The notes: generated by a model not told the origin, from the letters alone. A stretch of 64,000 bases of DNA from Allodiplogaster sudhausi (GCA_945643635.1 CALZFC010000066.1:1273501-1337500), one strand, 5' to 3'; positions 49,793 to 60,904 are shown, numbered from the stretch's first letter. Numbers and translations are program-made.

Positions 49793-50630
49793 GAGAGAGA
49801 GAAGACAGGGATGTTCGATGGAGAAAGGAAGAACGCGCGGGAGAAATACAAGTAGGTAGAGACCATGAGAAAAGAAGAAACATTTATGTTGTCTTTAGTT
49901 GCGCATGTCCACGCCACTGGAGATGTTGCGGACACGGACAAACAGTCCACGGAACACGGAGAAAGGCAATCGAGAGAGGGACGAGTGGACTGGGCAACAG
50001 TCCGAAGGCAAAGGAGGAACACAGAGACTCATGTGCAGAGAAGTGGGCTACGGATGGGAAAAAATATGTTCTATGGGAGAAAGGAAAGCGATAGCAGTAC
50101 TTGTTGATTTTCAATAAAGCCATATTTTATGCTGGAAGCCTTCAATCGAGTTAAATTTGACCTATAACCATTCTTCGAACGTGAAATAAATGGCTAAACG
50201 TGGGCAGGGCGATTTCTAGAATTCAGAATTTCCATCCCGCTCTAGCTAAGCAGAAAAACAGCTCCGTTTCAAATATATTTCATGGGCTCTTGACTGGTTG
50301 AATTAATCCCTTTCAAATCATAGTATCTAACCTCCATGGCCTCCATGGTCGTGGATCATCCTCATCTTGGGAATTCTAGCGAGGATGCACTACCTCGGTA
50401 GTTGTCTGCATAGCCTACATTACCTGAAATCTATTAATCAATTATCATGTGGTAGGTAGGGTAGATAAACTAGAATAGAAATAGGCATAAAAGAAAACCT
50501 GCAGGCAATTTAAAAAGGTCCTTGACCGTGAAATTGAACATATATTTTCGATAAAGTTGAATTTTTTTCAATTATTGTAAATTGAAATTAAAGGTCACGG
50601 ACAGGCTATAAAAACAACACTACTTTTTCG
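39306..50630. other. 11 kb of GA/CT-repeat-rich DNA without a recognisable gene
   Basis: Long purine/pyrimidine tracts recur about every 0.5-1.5 kb (for example 39420-39440, 40415-40460, 40780-40800, 41670-41712, 42205-42252, 42780-42825, 44830-44870, 46915-46965, 47070-47150, 47770-47803, 49190-49350 and 49755-49800). Between them are 100-400 bp unique stretches with short open frames on one or both strands, none matching a family I know. The unique stretches could be 5' non-coding exons or long 5' introns of neurabin, or of a gene ending outside the window. I see no promoter or RNA gene. Confidence 0.5.
49190..49352. repeat. Longest near-pure (GA)n tract in the 40-50 kb block
   Basis: About 160 bp of GAGA with few interruptions. 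Confidence 0.9.
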
Positions 50631-50972
50631 CAGGGGTGGCCGGCGGTCGGGGCCGGGGCCGCTGCCGAGCTCGGGAGCGGGGGCCGGGGCCAGGGCCTAC
50701 CCTGGGGGCTGTGGATAATTAAATGAAGTTCACCCCAGCTGGGGCCAGTTGAACAAATTATGAGCCAATTTATGATGAAACGTGCCACACTTTATTCAGT
50801 ATGCGTTACATATGTATTGTGCACACGCATTTTCTCAATTTTGGATCGATTTTTCGCCCGACGCGAAATTTTTTTAAAGAAAATTTTTTTTGCTTTGGGG
50901 TTGGGGCCTCCATCGGGGCCGACCACGGGGGCCGGGGCCGGGGCCGGATATTTTCGGCCCCAGCCACCCCTG
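50631..50972. mobile_element. hAT-type MITE (342 bp, non-autonomous)
   Basis: The ends are CAGGGGTGGC (50631-50640) and its exact inverse GCCACCCCTG (50963-50972). They are flanked by a perfect 8-bp direct duplication CTTTTTCG (50623-50630 and 50973-50980). An 8-bp duplication with CAGGGGTG-type ends is the hallmark of hAT transposons. The interior has no transposase frame. The two ends are strikingly GC-rich, with repeated GGGGCC units, against AT-rich surroundings. Confidence 0.93.
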
Positions 50973-50980
50973 CTTTTTCG

Positions 50981-52606
50981 TGCTATCCAAGTGCGAAACA
51001 TCGGCTACTTATCTCCCATCTTTTGCCGCGTAGTAATGTAAGGCTATGATTAGCGTTTCTTACTGATTTTTATGCTTTATGGCAGGAGCTTGAGCAGGAT
51101 TCCGATTCACTGGCCCACCTTACACTCTTCGGAGAGCAATGAGAAGTAAACCCGTTAGAAGAAAACTTATGAGCCATTTTTCTCTTTCGCGAAGACTCAA
51201 TGCCTCATCTCATCTGGGCATGTCTCTCTTCCCTTCTCACTTCGCCGTGTTTACTCCCTTCTTGCAGTTCTGCATTTGAGTGGTCGGGAGATGTCCCCTT
51301 TGGTTTCAGACTCGGACACGTTGAAACTGCCAAGAGAAGCAGCGGTCGATGCCCCCTCGTCGGAAGAACAGTAAAGGGTCAGTCTCCATTCTTTTACTCT
51401 TTTTTGGTATTCCTTAATAAAGTAGGTCTTCATTTTATATTCAAGGCAGATTAGATTAAGATGCAACTTTAAAAAAACTTGTATAGAGTTTGTCATGATC
51501 ATGATAAGAATTTTGTCTGAAAGTTTGTTCTAATAATAATTCATGAATCTGAAATTTGAACTACTCCACATTCCTTTTTCCTGGGGTGTCATGAAATGCT
51601 TATCAGGGGACAAAGGTACCATGGATTTGACAGACTCACCCTTATTTTGGCTCTCCCCATATCCCTACACCACCGTTTTTGAGTAAAATCTAGGCAGAAA
51701 CAGCTATCCCACCTTCATTTCCGAGTCAGTGATGAAATAGTGTCTGCCTGTCGACTTGAGCTGGGGATTTCAAAGTGAATGAAGTACGGAAAAGAAATGA
51801 TTCCGGTCCTTCTGCCCGGGGGGTTACAGCACTATCGTGGGTCAGACACACGCTATGTTAGAACACGGCGCGCAGGTGTGGTCCCATTTTCAAAATGCGA
51901 AACGTCGGATAGAAGGCGCACTATAAAAATCACTCGTCTTGCGTCGACCGCTTTTTATGCGTGTTGCGTGCGCTTGCGTGTTTTGACACCTCTAACACAT
52001 CTCGTTCTGGCAAGTTGCCACGAATTTCGCTCAGTGCTCCGGTATTCGGAAGTCATACTTGTCGAAGATTTTCTTGTTGTTTTCTTTTTTTCTACTTTTT
52101 AAGTAATCAGTCTTGTACTTAAGGCAGCTGGATGTGTTTCCGCTCGTATGCTGATCTATGCGGAAGTGGAGGGGCGGAAAGAGAAGGAATTTGCCGGCTC
52201 TTCCCTCGAGACGAAGGATGTTGAAGATAAAGGAAGAAATGAATGGCCAGGTCCCCTTTAGGAATGTTTTTTTATTATTATTACTTTTTCTGGTTTATTT
52301 TAATCATTTTTCTCGTTTTCTTTTTCTTTTTCATTAAACATGTTCCTGTATTTTAGTTGCCTGTACTCTTGTTTAGAATTTAGTTTGCGAACTTTTCATG
52401 TTAATTTTTTGCATACGACTCACTAGGGCATAAAAAGAATTTATTGACCAATTGTTTTACAAGCGAAGTACAACAAACTGCGTTTTGTCTTATTTGCAGA
52501 ACAACCTCTATTAACAATGTGAATCACGAAAATTATTACTCTTATAGTCTAATAATAGATAAGAAGATCGCTTTATTCTGCTCTTCCTTCTTTCTCTGCC
52601 TGATCC
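50981..52606. other. No gene recognised
   Basis: AT-rich unique DNA with short open frames (for example 51200-51454 and 51779-52102 on plus) that match nothing I recognise. It may hold the downstream flank of the transposon relic that ends at 52607, but no terminal inverted repeat was found by eye. Confidence 0.5.
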
Positions 52607-55600
52607 TTAACCATTCCTGTCATAGGGAGCATTGGACCGCGCATTATCTGCAAGCATTGCTCTCCATCTTTGCTCCTTTTGTCTTATGCATGCATACTGG
52701 CGACCCTTCTTCTTTTCACATTGATGAATTGCTTCACTCGGCTGGTCATTGAAGAAACCCCAGGACTGATAGGCATGGATGGTTGGGAGAACATGAGTGA
52801 GAAGAGTGTGAATTTTCGGAGTGCGAGACATCCTTGGGAATGCAATTGCTGCCAATCTTTTGAGTTCTTCGATGTTTTCTCCCATTTCTTCCTGCTCAGT
52901 TTCACTCAAGTCCCGCGCAGCAGCGAGGTGTGAGACATTTCGCAATACTGTCATGATCTCTATCTTTTCCTGAAGGTTTCTCTCATTGGGGAACATTGAC
53001 CAAAGTTCCCGGGCCGCGTCCGCATTCTTTAGAAGAGCATGGACGTCGTTTCCCGTCATGCACTGTCCCCACGTCCGAAAGTCGGCTCCAAAGGAGCGGA
53101 ATGCGGCGTCCAGAGCAACTTGGCTCTTGCCTTCTTTTGCTAGAGTCAGTTTGAACTCCCTAAGCCGCTTTTCTTCGTGCTCAATATCTGCTTCCAACTC
53201 GGGGATCTTAGCCTCTGCCTTCCTGATGTCAGCTCTGACATTCTCAATCCTCTTTTCAAGGTTATCTCCCTTGCTGACGCATTTGCGACAGTCGTAGTCC
53301 AGGTGGTCATCATTGCCAGTGTCGAGGTCATCGCGCATGAAGATGACTTCGCATGCGAAATGGAACCACCCTTCGCAGGAGTTGCACTCTAGCCAGTTTG
53401 TCAGAGAGACTTCCTCACTCAACTCAGCATGCGCATTGTGCCTTGCCAGGCATTCTTTCCCGGCATGACATGTCTTTGTTTGCTTGCGAGGCTTCTCCAA
53501 CTTTCCGTCCCTGAGGGCATGCAGGCATTGTTGTAGTCACGCAGTTCCCGATTGCGCTCAGCAATGCTCAGCTTTAGCTGTGAGATCTTCTGCTTGCATG
53601 CTGCCATCTCGTCTCTCAGTTTCTTCTGTCCTTTCAGACCCTCTGCATTCTCTCCGTTCACATGGTAGTCGTCATCAGTTAGCTTTATGTTCAGTGCAAG
53701 CATGTCATGTCGAGCCGCTGCATTCCTGAGTGGGCAGATGAAGAGAGTGATGACGACTCCTGTGATGATGTGCATTTGTGGTGGGATGATATGGTCAATG
53801 GGGATCTTAAAAAGTGGCATTTTTCCCGGGTATACACTGTATCGACCATATTCTCCCCACTTGTCCAGTTCACGGGAGAGTTGCCTCAGCTCATCACCAC
53901 CCATCACAGAACCACTTCTTCGCAGGCACCAAGGGCAATCGAACTTGGCTGCGGGACCCATCAGACATAAACAGTGGTAGATGAACATGAAATCACCCGT
54001 GAGGAAGAGTTCGATGGGGATTTCAGTAAGAACGCCGGCATAGTCATCGGGGAGATGCACGTGAACGGAAATTAACGCGTTCACCTCTTCAACGACTCTG
54101 GTGATCAGATGTGACAATTCTTCACTTCCATCGTCTCCTTCATAGAGTGCAAGGATCGTCATGTTGTGCACGCTGTTAGCTTTCGCGTGATTCCCAATGA
54201 GCATGGACACCTTGGTCGTTTCTCCTCCTTTGTCACCGACAATACAAACCCACAAATGTCCGTTGTACTTCCCTTCGAGAGTGATCTTGTTTGCATCAAT
54301 TAGGTTTTACACGCGTTCTGTTAGGACACTTTCAATGTCTTGCAATTCCATGGTTGCACACTTCTTCTCTTTCAAGTCTTTACCGATCTTCTTCACTGCG
54401 TAAGTGTACTTGTGCCGATTACCGTACTCTCTCCTCACTTGTCTCATACTGTTTGAAGAGGCCAGGAAGTCACATCCAAAACGACGCAGAAATCGCTTAA
54501 GCTTCACAAGTCCAGAGAATGAAAGGTTGATCTTCAGCATCATGAGAAGAGTCTGTTCCTTTGTCAATTGTTTAGCCGACAGAGAAGTCAATTTCTGGGA
54601 ATGGCATGCGCGTGTAAGCAACAATCTCATCTCACATATCCTTGACTTTTGGTCTGAAATTCTAGTGCCCACGAGAGTGTATGCATAATTCAGCAGTTTC
54701 CTAACTCTGCGGTATTTCGCATCGAGGCTGAGCAATGAGAAAGGAACGAGGATGTTGGCACGTCGCTTCTGCTCTGGGGATGATACATCCGCTCGTGCAC
54801 GGTTAGCACGGCGACAGGCATTCTTGCTCTTCTTCACAGCGATCTGACGGTGACGAATCGCCGTGCTCAGCCGCTGTTCCTTTTTCTTCAGTTCATTAGA
54901 GAGCAGGCTAATTGAATCGCATTTTTCTTGCAATTGTTGTTGGAGGGAGAGGATTCTGTCTGCATTCTTTAGCAACTCATCATTCTTTTTTTCCAACTCA
55001 TCAGTCATTCTTGCCAAGTTGTCTTTCAGCAGGCATGCATCAGTCTCTAAGTTCTTGTTCTCATCCTCAAGCCTGCGAATCTCTGTGTATGCCCTTTGCA
55101 CTTCCATTGTAGACTCATCCTGAAATTCTCTAAGAGTGTGCAACATCTCATCCTTTTCAGTTTGCATTCTAGTGACTGTACTGTCATGTTCTGCTCGCAT
55201 TTTTTCGATTTCAGTGGCATGCTGAGCTCTAATTTGATCGAGCAGTTGTTCATGCTGGTGTTTCTGAAGGAGGGCAGATGGACATTCCAGGTGGCATTTG
55301 CGGAGTGTCATTCATACCCCCTGCTCTGCTGGTTGTTGCCGTTCGAAACAGCATCCTACCATCAATCCGCATCTTCTTAACAGGGGTAATCTCAACCTTC
55401 TGGAATGGGGGAACAGCTCCCTTCTTTTCATGTGAGGGGTTCGCACCCTTCTTTTCTGGTGGGGGATTGGCACCCTTCTTTTCGCTTGGGGGATCAACAC
55501 CCTTCTTCTCTATTGGGGGATCAACACCCTTCTTTTGAATTGAGACTTCTTTCTTAAGCAGAATCTCTGCTTCACTCCCTTCCTTAACTCTTTCTCCTTC

Positions 55601-55630
55601 AACTTTCTCATGCTGTGATGAGCGCTTCAT
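52607..55630 (-). pseudogene. Broken transposon-derived gene with coiled coil, GDKGG core and PHD-like finger
   Basis: Read on minus. 55630-55250 encodes a Lys/Pro/Gly 11-residue repeat (units like KKGVDPPIE and KKGANPPPE). 55311-54307 is a long coiled coil (LLDQIRAQHATEIEKM...). 54255-53419 has LWVCIVGDKGGETTKVSML, FLTGDFMFIYHCL and CPWC. 53500-52607 has a PHD-like CNSCEGWFHFACE and ends with HTLLTHVLPTIHAYQSWGFF-type sequence. An in-frame TAA (54309-54307) separates the second and third parts in one continuous frame. A frameshift near 53505-53530 separates the third and fourth, and another shift lies near 55260-55300. The domain order recalls multicopy transposase-like proteins of invertebrates, including nematodes; I cannot name the superfamily securely (KDZ-like is one possibility). 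Intronless over 3 kb, unlike host genes here. Confidence 0.75.
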
Positions 55631-56873
55631 CTAAATCATACAACATTTTTTATTAAAGATACCTGTAGAAATTTACAACTTTATATCAAGAAAAATACAA
55701 AAATCACAAGAGAATAGGCCGGAGAGGAGAAAAGAGATAAAATATGGCGGATATTGAGACATAATCAGCGAGAGAGAGAGAGTGAGAGCGAGAGAGAGAA
55801 AGAGAGAGATAGAGAGAGAGAGAGAGAAATAGCGAGAGAGATAGCGAGAGGGAGAGACGAGAGACGAAGAAAGAAGCGACGACGACTTCACCTCAACTCT
55901 TCTTGCTGTGCTTCCGAGGAGGTTGACGACGCCAAGCAGACCGTGGCGAAGACGACCTTGCTCGGAAGAGTGGACGCGCCTATTCCAAATCGTAGCAATT
56001 ACGGTAGTTAGGTTTTGAAAATATCGTACCGTAATTCCCGGGGTTACGGTACAGTGTTCGCATTCAGTACAACAATATTTTATTTCACAAGAAAATAGAC
56101 CAATATAATCAGAGATCGGGAAAAAAATAGGAACATCCACCGGTAAACATTTTACAAGCTCGACAAATACTGGTCCATATAAAGCTATAATATTACACGA
56201 TACTCATCAACCGTTTTACATGGTACAAACAAGCACCGGTCTATCATCAACCGTTATAATTGCACAAGTAACTTCTGTCCTCTTCTTCGGCCAAATTCGG
56301 CATTCACAACTCGTAGAAACATATTGAAATCACAAGAATAAGAGGTAATACTGATTGTGTAACAAGGGTACAGACATAGGAAGTGCGGGGCAGAGAGCGA
56401 GGATACAGTAAAGACGCACACGAGAAAACATCGATCATAATCATATTGGGCTGGCCTCTTAAGGATATTATTAACATGCTCAGCACGAACTTGTTGTCTA
56501 GCAGGGCCAAGGGCAGAGGGGAAAGAGTGGGGAGCAGTCGCGGGCTGTGGCTGACCATCCGGCCCGACCCATTCTACATTTATCTGCAGCAGACAGAATC
56601 GGTCGTTGGGGAGTTTAAGGCCAACATTGTTGCGAATGGCGGGGAGGGTCTATCATCATTTCACAAACTTGAAGCAAAATACCGGTGTCTATTTAAAGAA
56701 TATATATAAAGCAATAATAGCCACATAAGGCAAGTATTATAAAAGAAACGAGCAAGCTTACTAATCATATAACAATTCTTCTTCGTCGGAAGTAGTCACG
56801 TACTGAAATAATCAGAAACTAAATTCATTGCTCGCCCTCTGCGGTTATTGAAAAAAAAAAACATCAAAAAGTT
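55631..56873. other. Spacer with a GA tract; no gene recognised
   Basis: GA tract at 55765-55865. An open frame on plus at 56383-56709 includes GLWLTIRPDPFYIYLQQTESVVGEFKANIV but matches no family I know and has repeat-free surroundings; it could be an exon or a TE remnant. Confidence 0.4.
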
Positions 56874-57761
56874 TTAATTTAAAAAACGAAATGTTTGAAA
56901 AGACCTAATACGACGATCGGATGTACGGCTGGCCGGAGGATCGGAAGAAGAAGCAGCAGCTGAAGTCACACTTGAAGGAGGAGCAGCGGAAGTCGCACTT
57001 GAAGGAGGAGCAGCGGAAGTCGCACTTGAAGGAGGAGTTGTATCTGCAATTTCATATATTATTATTCATTACTGTTTCTTTTGACTAACAACATACTTTA
57101 GCAAATATAGTATAGGCAGTTATAAGCAATTTGTTAGTTGAAAAGTAAGGGTAACAAGAAAAACCGGTAGGGGTCCATTTGACCCTCCTCCTTGCGATAT
57201 CGTCGTGCCGGAAGTGTCTGTTCGGCCTGAGTCCGCTGCCACCGCGTTCGACAACCCAATCGCCAGAGAATCCTCCACCACCACCACCGCCGCTTCCGGC
57301 GGCCTTCTCACCGCGTTCGGTTCTCGGTCTGTCGCGTCCAAATCCCTGACCGCCGCGGGTAGCCCGCCTGGTCCCTCGCTCCACTCTTCCGTATAGTCGG
57401 CTGCGGCCATCCAAGTGGCTTCTACGGGGAGACGCAGCCCGCCCGGTCCCCCGCCCCACTCTTCCGTACAGACGGCTGCGGCCATCCGAATGGCTTCTAC
57501 AGGGAGACGCAGCCCGCCCGGCCGCCCGCTCCACTCTTCCGAACAGTCGGCTGCGGCCATCCGAGTGGCTTCTACGGGGAGAAGTGGCCAACTCGTTGAC
57601 CCGCGACATGCTGAAGAACAAGGCACAAGGATAATACTGCTTTGAATAGTAATAATAACTGACATATCCGTAAGTCTGGAGACATTCTGCAGTATCGCCT
57701 GCTTGCTATCGAATGCGCCGCGAGGCCCCCGATCGACTCTCGCTCCCCGGTAAGGCGCCAT
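56874..57761 (-). CDS. Tandem-repeat Arg/Gly-rich protein, unknown function
   Basis: Three exons in frame: 57761-57664, 57610-57165 and 57043-56874, giving about 237 residues. Phases match at both introns (2/1 and 1/2), with GTCAGT/TTCAG and GTTTTT/TTGCAG borders. The start MAPYRGARVDRGPRGAFDSK is followed by QAILQNVSRLTD. Exon 2 holds three 25-residue repeats (SPRRSHSDGRSRLFGRVERA type), then an Arg/Gly region with a Gly run. Exon 3 holds about four 9-residue repeats of the SAAPPSSAT type, then a basic tail. The composition suggests a disordered nucleic-acid-binding protein, but no domain is recognised. It lies between two transposon remnants, so a selfish origin is possible. Confidence 0.65.
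56950..57043. repeat. 27-bp coding minisatellite
   Basis: Units of GAAGGAGGAGCAGCGGAAGT type repeat with a 27-bp period (near 56973, 57000 and 57027), encoding SAAPPSSAT on minus in exon 3 of the repeat protein gene. Confidence 0.85.
57375..57600. repeat. 75-bp coding minisatellite
   Basis: The block beginning GCTGCGGCCATCC recurs at 57400, 57475 and 57550, an exact 75-bp period. It encodes the 25-residue repeats of exon 2 on minus. Confidence 0.9.
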
Positions 57762-58198
57762 TCTAAAATAAACAGTTTAAGTAGAATGGTACAAACAATA
57801 AAATGAATTAAGAAAGGTTTTTTTTAGCCCATTTGCACAATCACAGAAGTTAATACAAATAAAATATCGCGCTAAAAACATTTGAAATTTTGATGTGCAT
57901 GTATCAGATTTGGCGCGCGAATTCAACCTCCATTCTCTGCGTCTCTGCCCCTTGGTCAGAGCGCAGACAGTCAGAGTGCTCGGTAAACTGGTGCCATCAT
58001 TGTATAGCGAGTGCATCCGGAAAAATGTATGGGCTGAACACCCGCACGGAGGGTACCCCCTTCCGGTTTGAGAGAATTTTGGTGCGTCGAACTGTAAATT
58101 TCTTAAGTTTTCCACAATCGTATTGTGTGACACAAAAGGAACGGAACTTCAAAATCATTAGCGAAGGTGAAATTGCTGGCAAATTGCCAGTTGCCAGA

Positions 58199-58298
58199 AT
58201 TTTCAAATTAATGACCACATATTACGGTAACTTTTGGAGGGAGTTGCCTAAATTTTCAAATTAATGACCACATATTACGGTAACTCTTGGAGGGAGTT
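58199..58298. repeat. 52-bp tandem duplication
   Basis: The unit AATTTTCAAATTAATGACCA ... GGAGGGAGTT occurs twice, starting at 58199 and 58251, with one or two differences. Confidence 0.9.
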
Positions 58299-58630
58299 TA
58301 AATCACTTCGATCGATGCATTTGGAGGAGAGCTATATGCTTTGCCTAGCCGCGACGCATGAAACGCGGATTTGGTGTGCTCTCAAACCGGAAGAATTTGT
58401 ATGACCCGTACCCTCCGTGCACCCGTGCGACATATATTATCCTGATTGACGAGACACCAAGTTTCGTAGGGACATTTTTTCGCGCTCTATAAGTCTATTG
58501 GCAGATGAAGCTTGCGGAGTCTGAACCAGATGTAACTAGCCAAATCCACTCTGAAATCAGAGGTTTTTTTGTATTATTTATTCTTCAGGCATAATGATAT
58601 TTGATATTGTACTGGTTTTTGAGTAGAAAT

Positions 58631-58672
<42 letters not shown>
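58631..58672. repeat. (TA)n tract
   Basis: Near-pure TATATA run directly abutting the small inverted-repeat element that starts at 58673. Confidence 0.9.
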
Positions 58673-58673
<1 letters not shown>

Positions 58674-58897
58674 GGTACACGGCGTGTTACCGCAATGCAA
58701 ATATGATACTTAGTAAAAGGCTACAGTATGAAAGAATTCGTGTCAGGAGATCTCAAAATTCAAAATTTTCGCATATGATGACATAGCGTCTCTTTATTTG
58801 GTGTTACCGTATACCTCCCCGGTCTTAAGTTCATGGAATGTAGATGACGCTACACTAAAATGTTACTAAGTATCGCCTTAACACGCCGTGGGTACTA
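58673..58897. mobile_element. Small MITE-like unit with about 15-bp inverted termini
   Basis: GTACACGGCGTGTTA (58675-58689) is mirrored by TAACACGCCGTGGGTAC (58879-58895). The 190 bp between have no gene. It lies next to a TA repeat. A second, end-truncated copy begins at 61541. Confidence 0.5.
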
Positions 58898-59176
58898 TTC
58901 AGTTATCCATGCCCCAAAAAATTTTCACCGAAATCTCTAGAAACCATTCAGATCTGGATCCATCCCTGTCCTGCCGCATTCACAAGACTCGTGATATCTA
59001 TTCAATATCTGTTCATATTACTTCTCATTACTATTTGTTATCCAGTACTAGCAATAGGTTTTACCTATAGCTCCGAAGTTAAACGTGATCAGATGGTGGA
59101 ATGAGATGGGAGGAAATGTGTTGGGAGCTCTTCCGCGTGATGAGTGCCCTATTGACGCTCTCTCCCTTTCTCCTCG

Positions 59177-59241
<65 letters not shown>

Positions 59242-59374
59242 CCCTCTTCTACTTGCTCTTTCCCTCATAAACATCCCCCTCTCACTCATCAGTTTAGCTG
59301 ATGTATGAATCAATTCACATCTGATCCCCAAGGTACCACAAAAAGGGCCCGAATTGAGCATGATGACAGCGGTT
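58690..59374. repeat. Direct repeat R, copy A (685 bp)
   Basis: Essentially identical to 61541-62215 except for the length of the CT tract near 59175-59240. It begins inside the small MITE-like unit and ends at GACAGCGGTT. Confidence 0.95.
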
Positions 59375-59485
59375 ATATGGTCCTCCCTCCCATATAACCC
59401 AGATTAGCCCCTTGCCGATGTACCGTTACATCTACCGTACTAATAAACACTTTATCAACATAGGACAACGCCCCGTGTGGTAGAA
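59373..59485. repeat. Internal direct repeat I, copy 1 (113 bp)
   Basis: TTATATGGTCCTCC ... CGTGTGGTAGAA; identical to 60772-60884. It abuts copy A of repeat R and is followed by a second short copy of ACAACGCCCCGTGTGG. Confidence 0.95.
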
Positions 59486-59674
59486 CAACGCCCCGTGTGG
59501 GGTAGCAGGTGACATCAATAACAAAGGCGAGTGCATGTTAGCACGGCGAAAAAAAAAAAAATAAGGCATGCAATTCAATGGCATGTTAGGAAGTAAATGA
59601 AGAGAGAGAAACTGAGTGCATGCAATTCAAGGCATGTTAGACATTAACAGTATAATATAATATGGGCAGGGGGT

Positions 59675-60502
59675 TTAGAGAGTGGGAACGACGCCTCCTT
59701 GAGTGGCTGGAGAGGCCCTGACGTAAGTCGCGAAGCCTCCATCTGACTTCCATCTGCCCACTCTTTTAACTTGGTCTGAGGTGCGCCCCAAGGCGAGGAG
59801 ACGATTGGCCATGCCCGAGCGAGCCGAATGAGAAGTGAATTGGGGAAGCGAGAGAGAATTAAACATTTTGGATATAAGCTTAGAAAAATGAGAAGGCGAG
59901 AGGTGGGAGAGAGGGTTGGATGCCGAGGGAAAGACCGGAGAAGACGGGAGTGAATCCGAGAGACCCTTGGTGACGAAACTCAATACAATAGGAATACCTC
60001 CTAGGTCGACATGTACAGTAGAACCTAGGGACAATTGATCCGTCTTGGAACGACGGAGAGTGAGACACAAGATATGGTGCTGGAGAGAGAGGTCTTGCCA
60101 TTTGAGCGCTGCAAGTTCACTCACTCTAAGACCAGCCAAATACTGAATTATAATAGCAAAATGAGGGCGAGAATCCACTGCAGACAAGGAAGCTTTAACA
60201 ACACTGCGAACATGCGAATCAGAGAGGGCCTGGGCCCCTCGTGGGGGGAGAGAAGCGCGCTTGAGACCAGCAAATACTTGTGAACATAAAGGAGTGAGAG
60301 ATTGTGAGGAGAAGAGGGAGAAAGCTGCTGAAAGCTGAGCAGCTTGTGACCGGGAAAGGGAGTGGTTGGCGGCAAAAGCAGTGAGAGAGAAGGGAGAGGA
60401 AGGGTCTATTCCAGGGGGTAGTCTTCCAAGATATCCTCTCCAAGCGGAGGCGTAGCTCCTCCACGTGTTAGGTGCTCTTGATGCAGCCAAAGCTCGCCCC
60501 AC
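59675..60502 (-). CDS. DIRS/PAT tyrosine recombinase
   Basis: Phage-integrase-fold recombinase. An N-terminal core-binding region (NTWRSYASAWRGYLG) is followed by the catalytic domain with the first Arg in AGLRVSELAALKW, the HxxR box in TSHSARSGMANRLL and the nucleophile Tyr in GGFATYVRAS. All three catalytic elements are present and the 276-codon frame is open. The frame continues upstream of 60502, where GTG stands at the first counted codon, so the true start is further 5'. There a second open frame (EEQQLLSAEEEREQRWGELW) overlaps it in another phase. Confidence 0.88.
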   Translation of the reverse strand: MGRALAASRAPNTWRSYASAWRGYLGRLPPGIDPSSPFSLTAFAANHSLSRSQAAQLSAAFSLFSSQSLTPLCSQVFAGLKRASLPPRGAQALSDSHVRSVVKASLSAVDSRPHFAIIIQYLAGLRVSELAALKWQDLSLQHHILCLTLRRSKTDQLSLGSTVHVDLGGIPIVLSFVTKGLSDSLPSSPVFPSASNPLSHLSPSHFSKLISKMFNSLSLPQFTSHSARSGMANRLLALGRTSDQVKRVGRWKSDGGFATYVRASPATQGGVVPTL

Positions 60503-60771
60503 CGCTGCTCTCGCTCCTCCTCCGCCGATAGCAGCTGCTGCTCCTCCCAGAAGATGCCACTCTCGTCTCGCCGATCCTGCAGATTAGAATACTCTCAGGG
60601 TGGGCGGGTGGGACCCTACACACCCTACGACAGCGATCGTAGAATGGTTACCTTTCTTCAACTTTGTCCTACCGCACCCTCCTACCGTAGTCTACGGTGC
60701 AAACCTGCACATCACTAGCCATTCAAACCTTTTTATTTCACGGTCCCTCTGGCAATGATGCTAATCATCAA

Positions 60772-60884
60772 TTATATGGTCCTCCCTCCCATATAACCCA
60801 GATTAGCCCCTTGCCGATGTACCGTTACATCTACCGTACTAATAAACACTTTATCAACATAGGACAACGCCCCGTGTGGTAGAA
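60772..60884. repeat. Internal direct repeat I, copy 2 (113 bp)
   Basis: Identical to 59373-59485. It lies between the RNase H and recombinase coding regions of the DIRS fragment. Confidence 0.95.
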
Positions 60885-60904
60885 AAACGAAAGTTCCCTT
60901 TGGG

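Larger units (their letters stand above)
57762..58672. other. Non-coding stretch with an imperfect inverted repeat
   Basis: GCACGGAGGGTAC (58044-58056) and TTCCGGTTTGAGAG (58061-58074) recur inverted at about 58408-58420 and 58379-58392, suggesting a decayed foldback or MITE-like unit. No gene is seen. Confidence 0.5.

Noticed and set aside
50640..50970. Short open frames inside the GC-rich MITE
   Set aside because: They are accidental within a 342-bp non-autonomous element.
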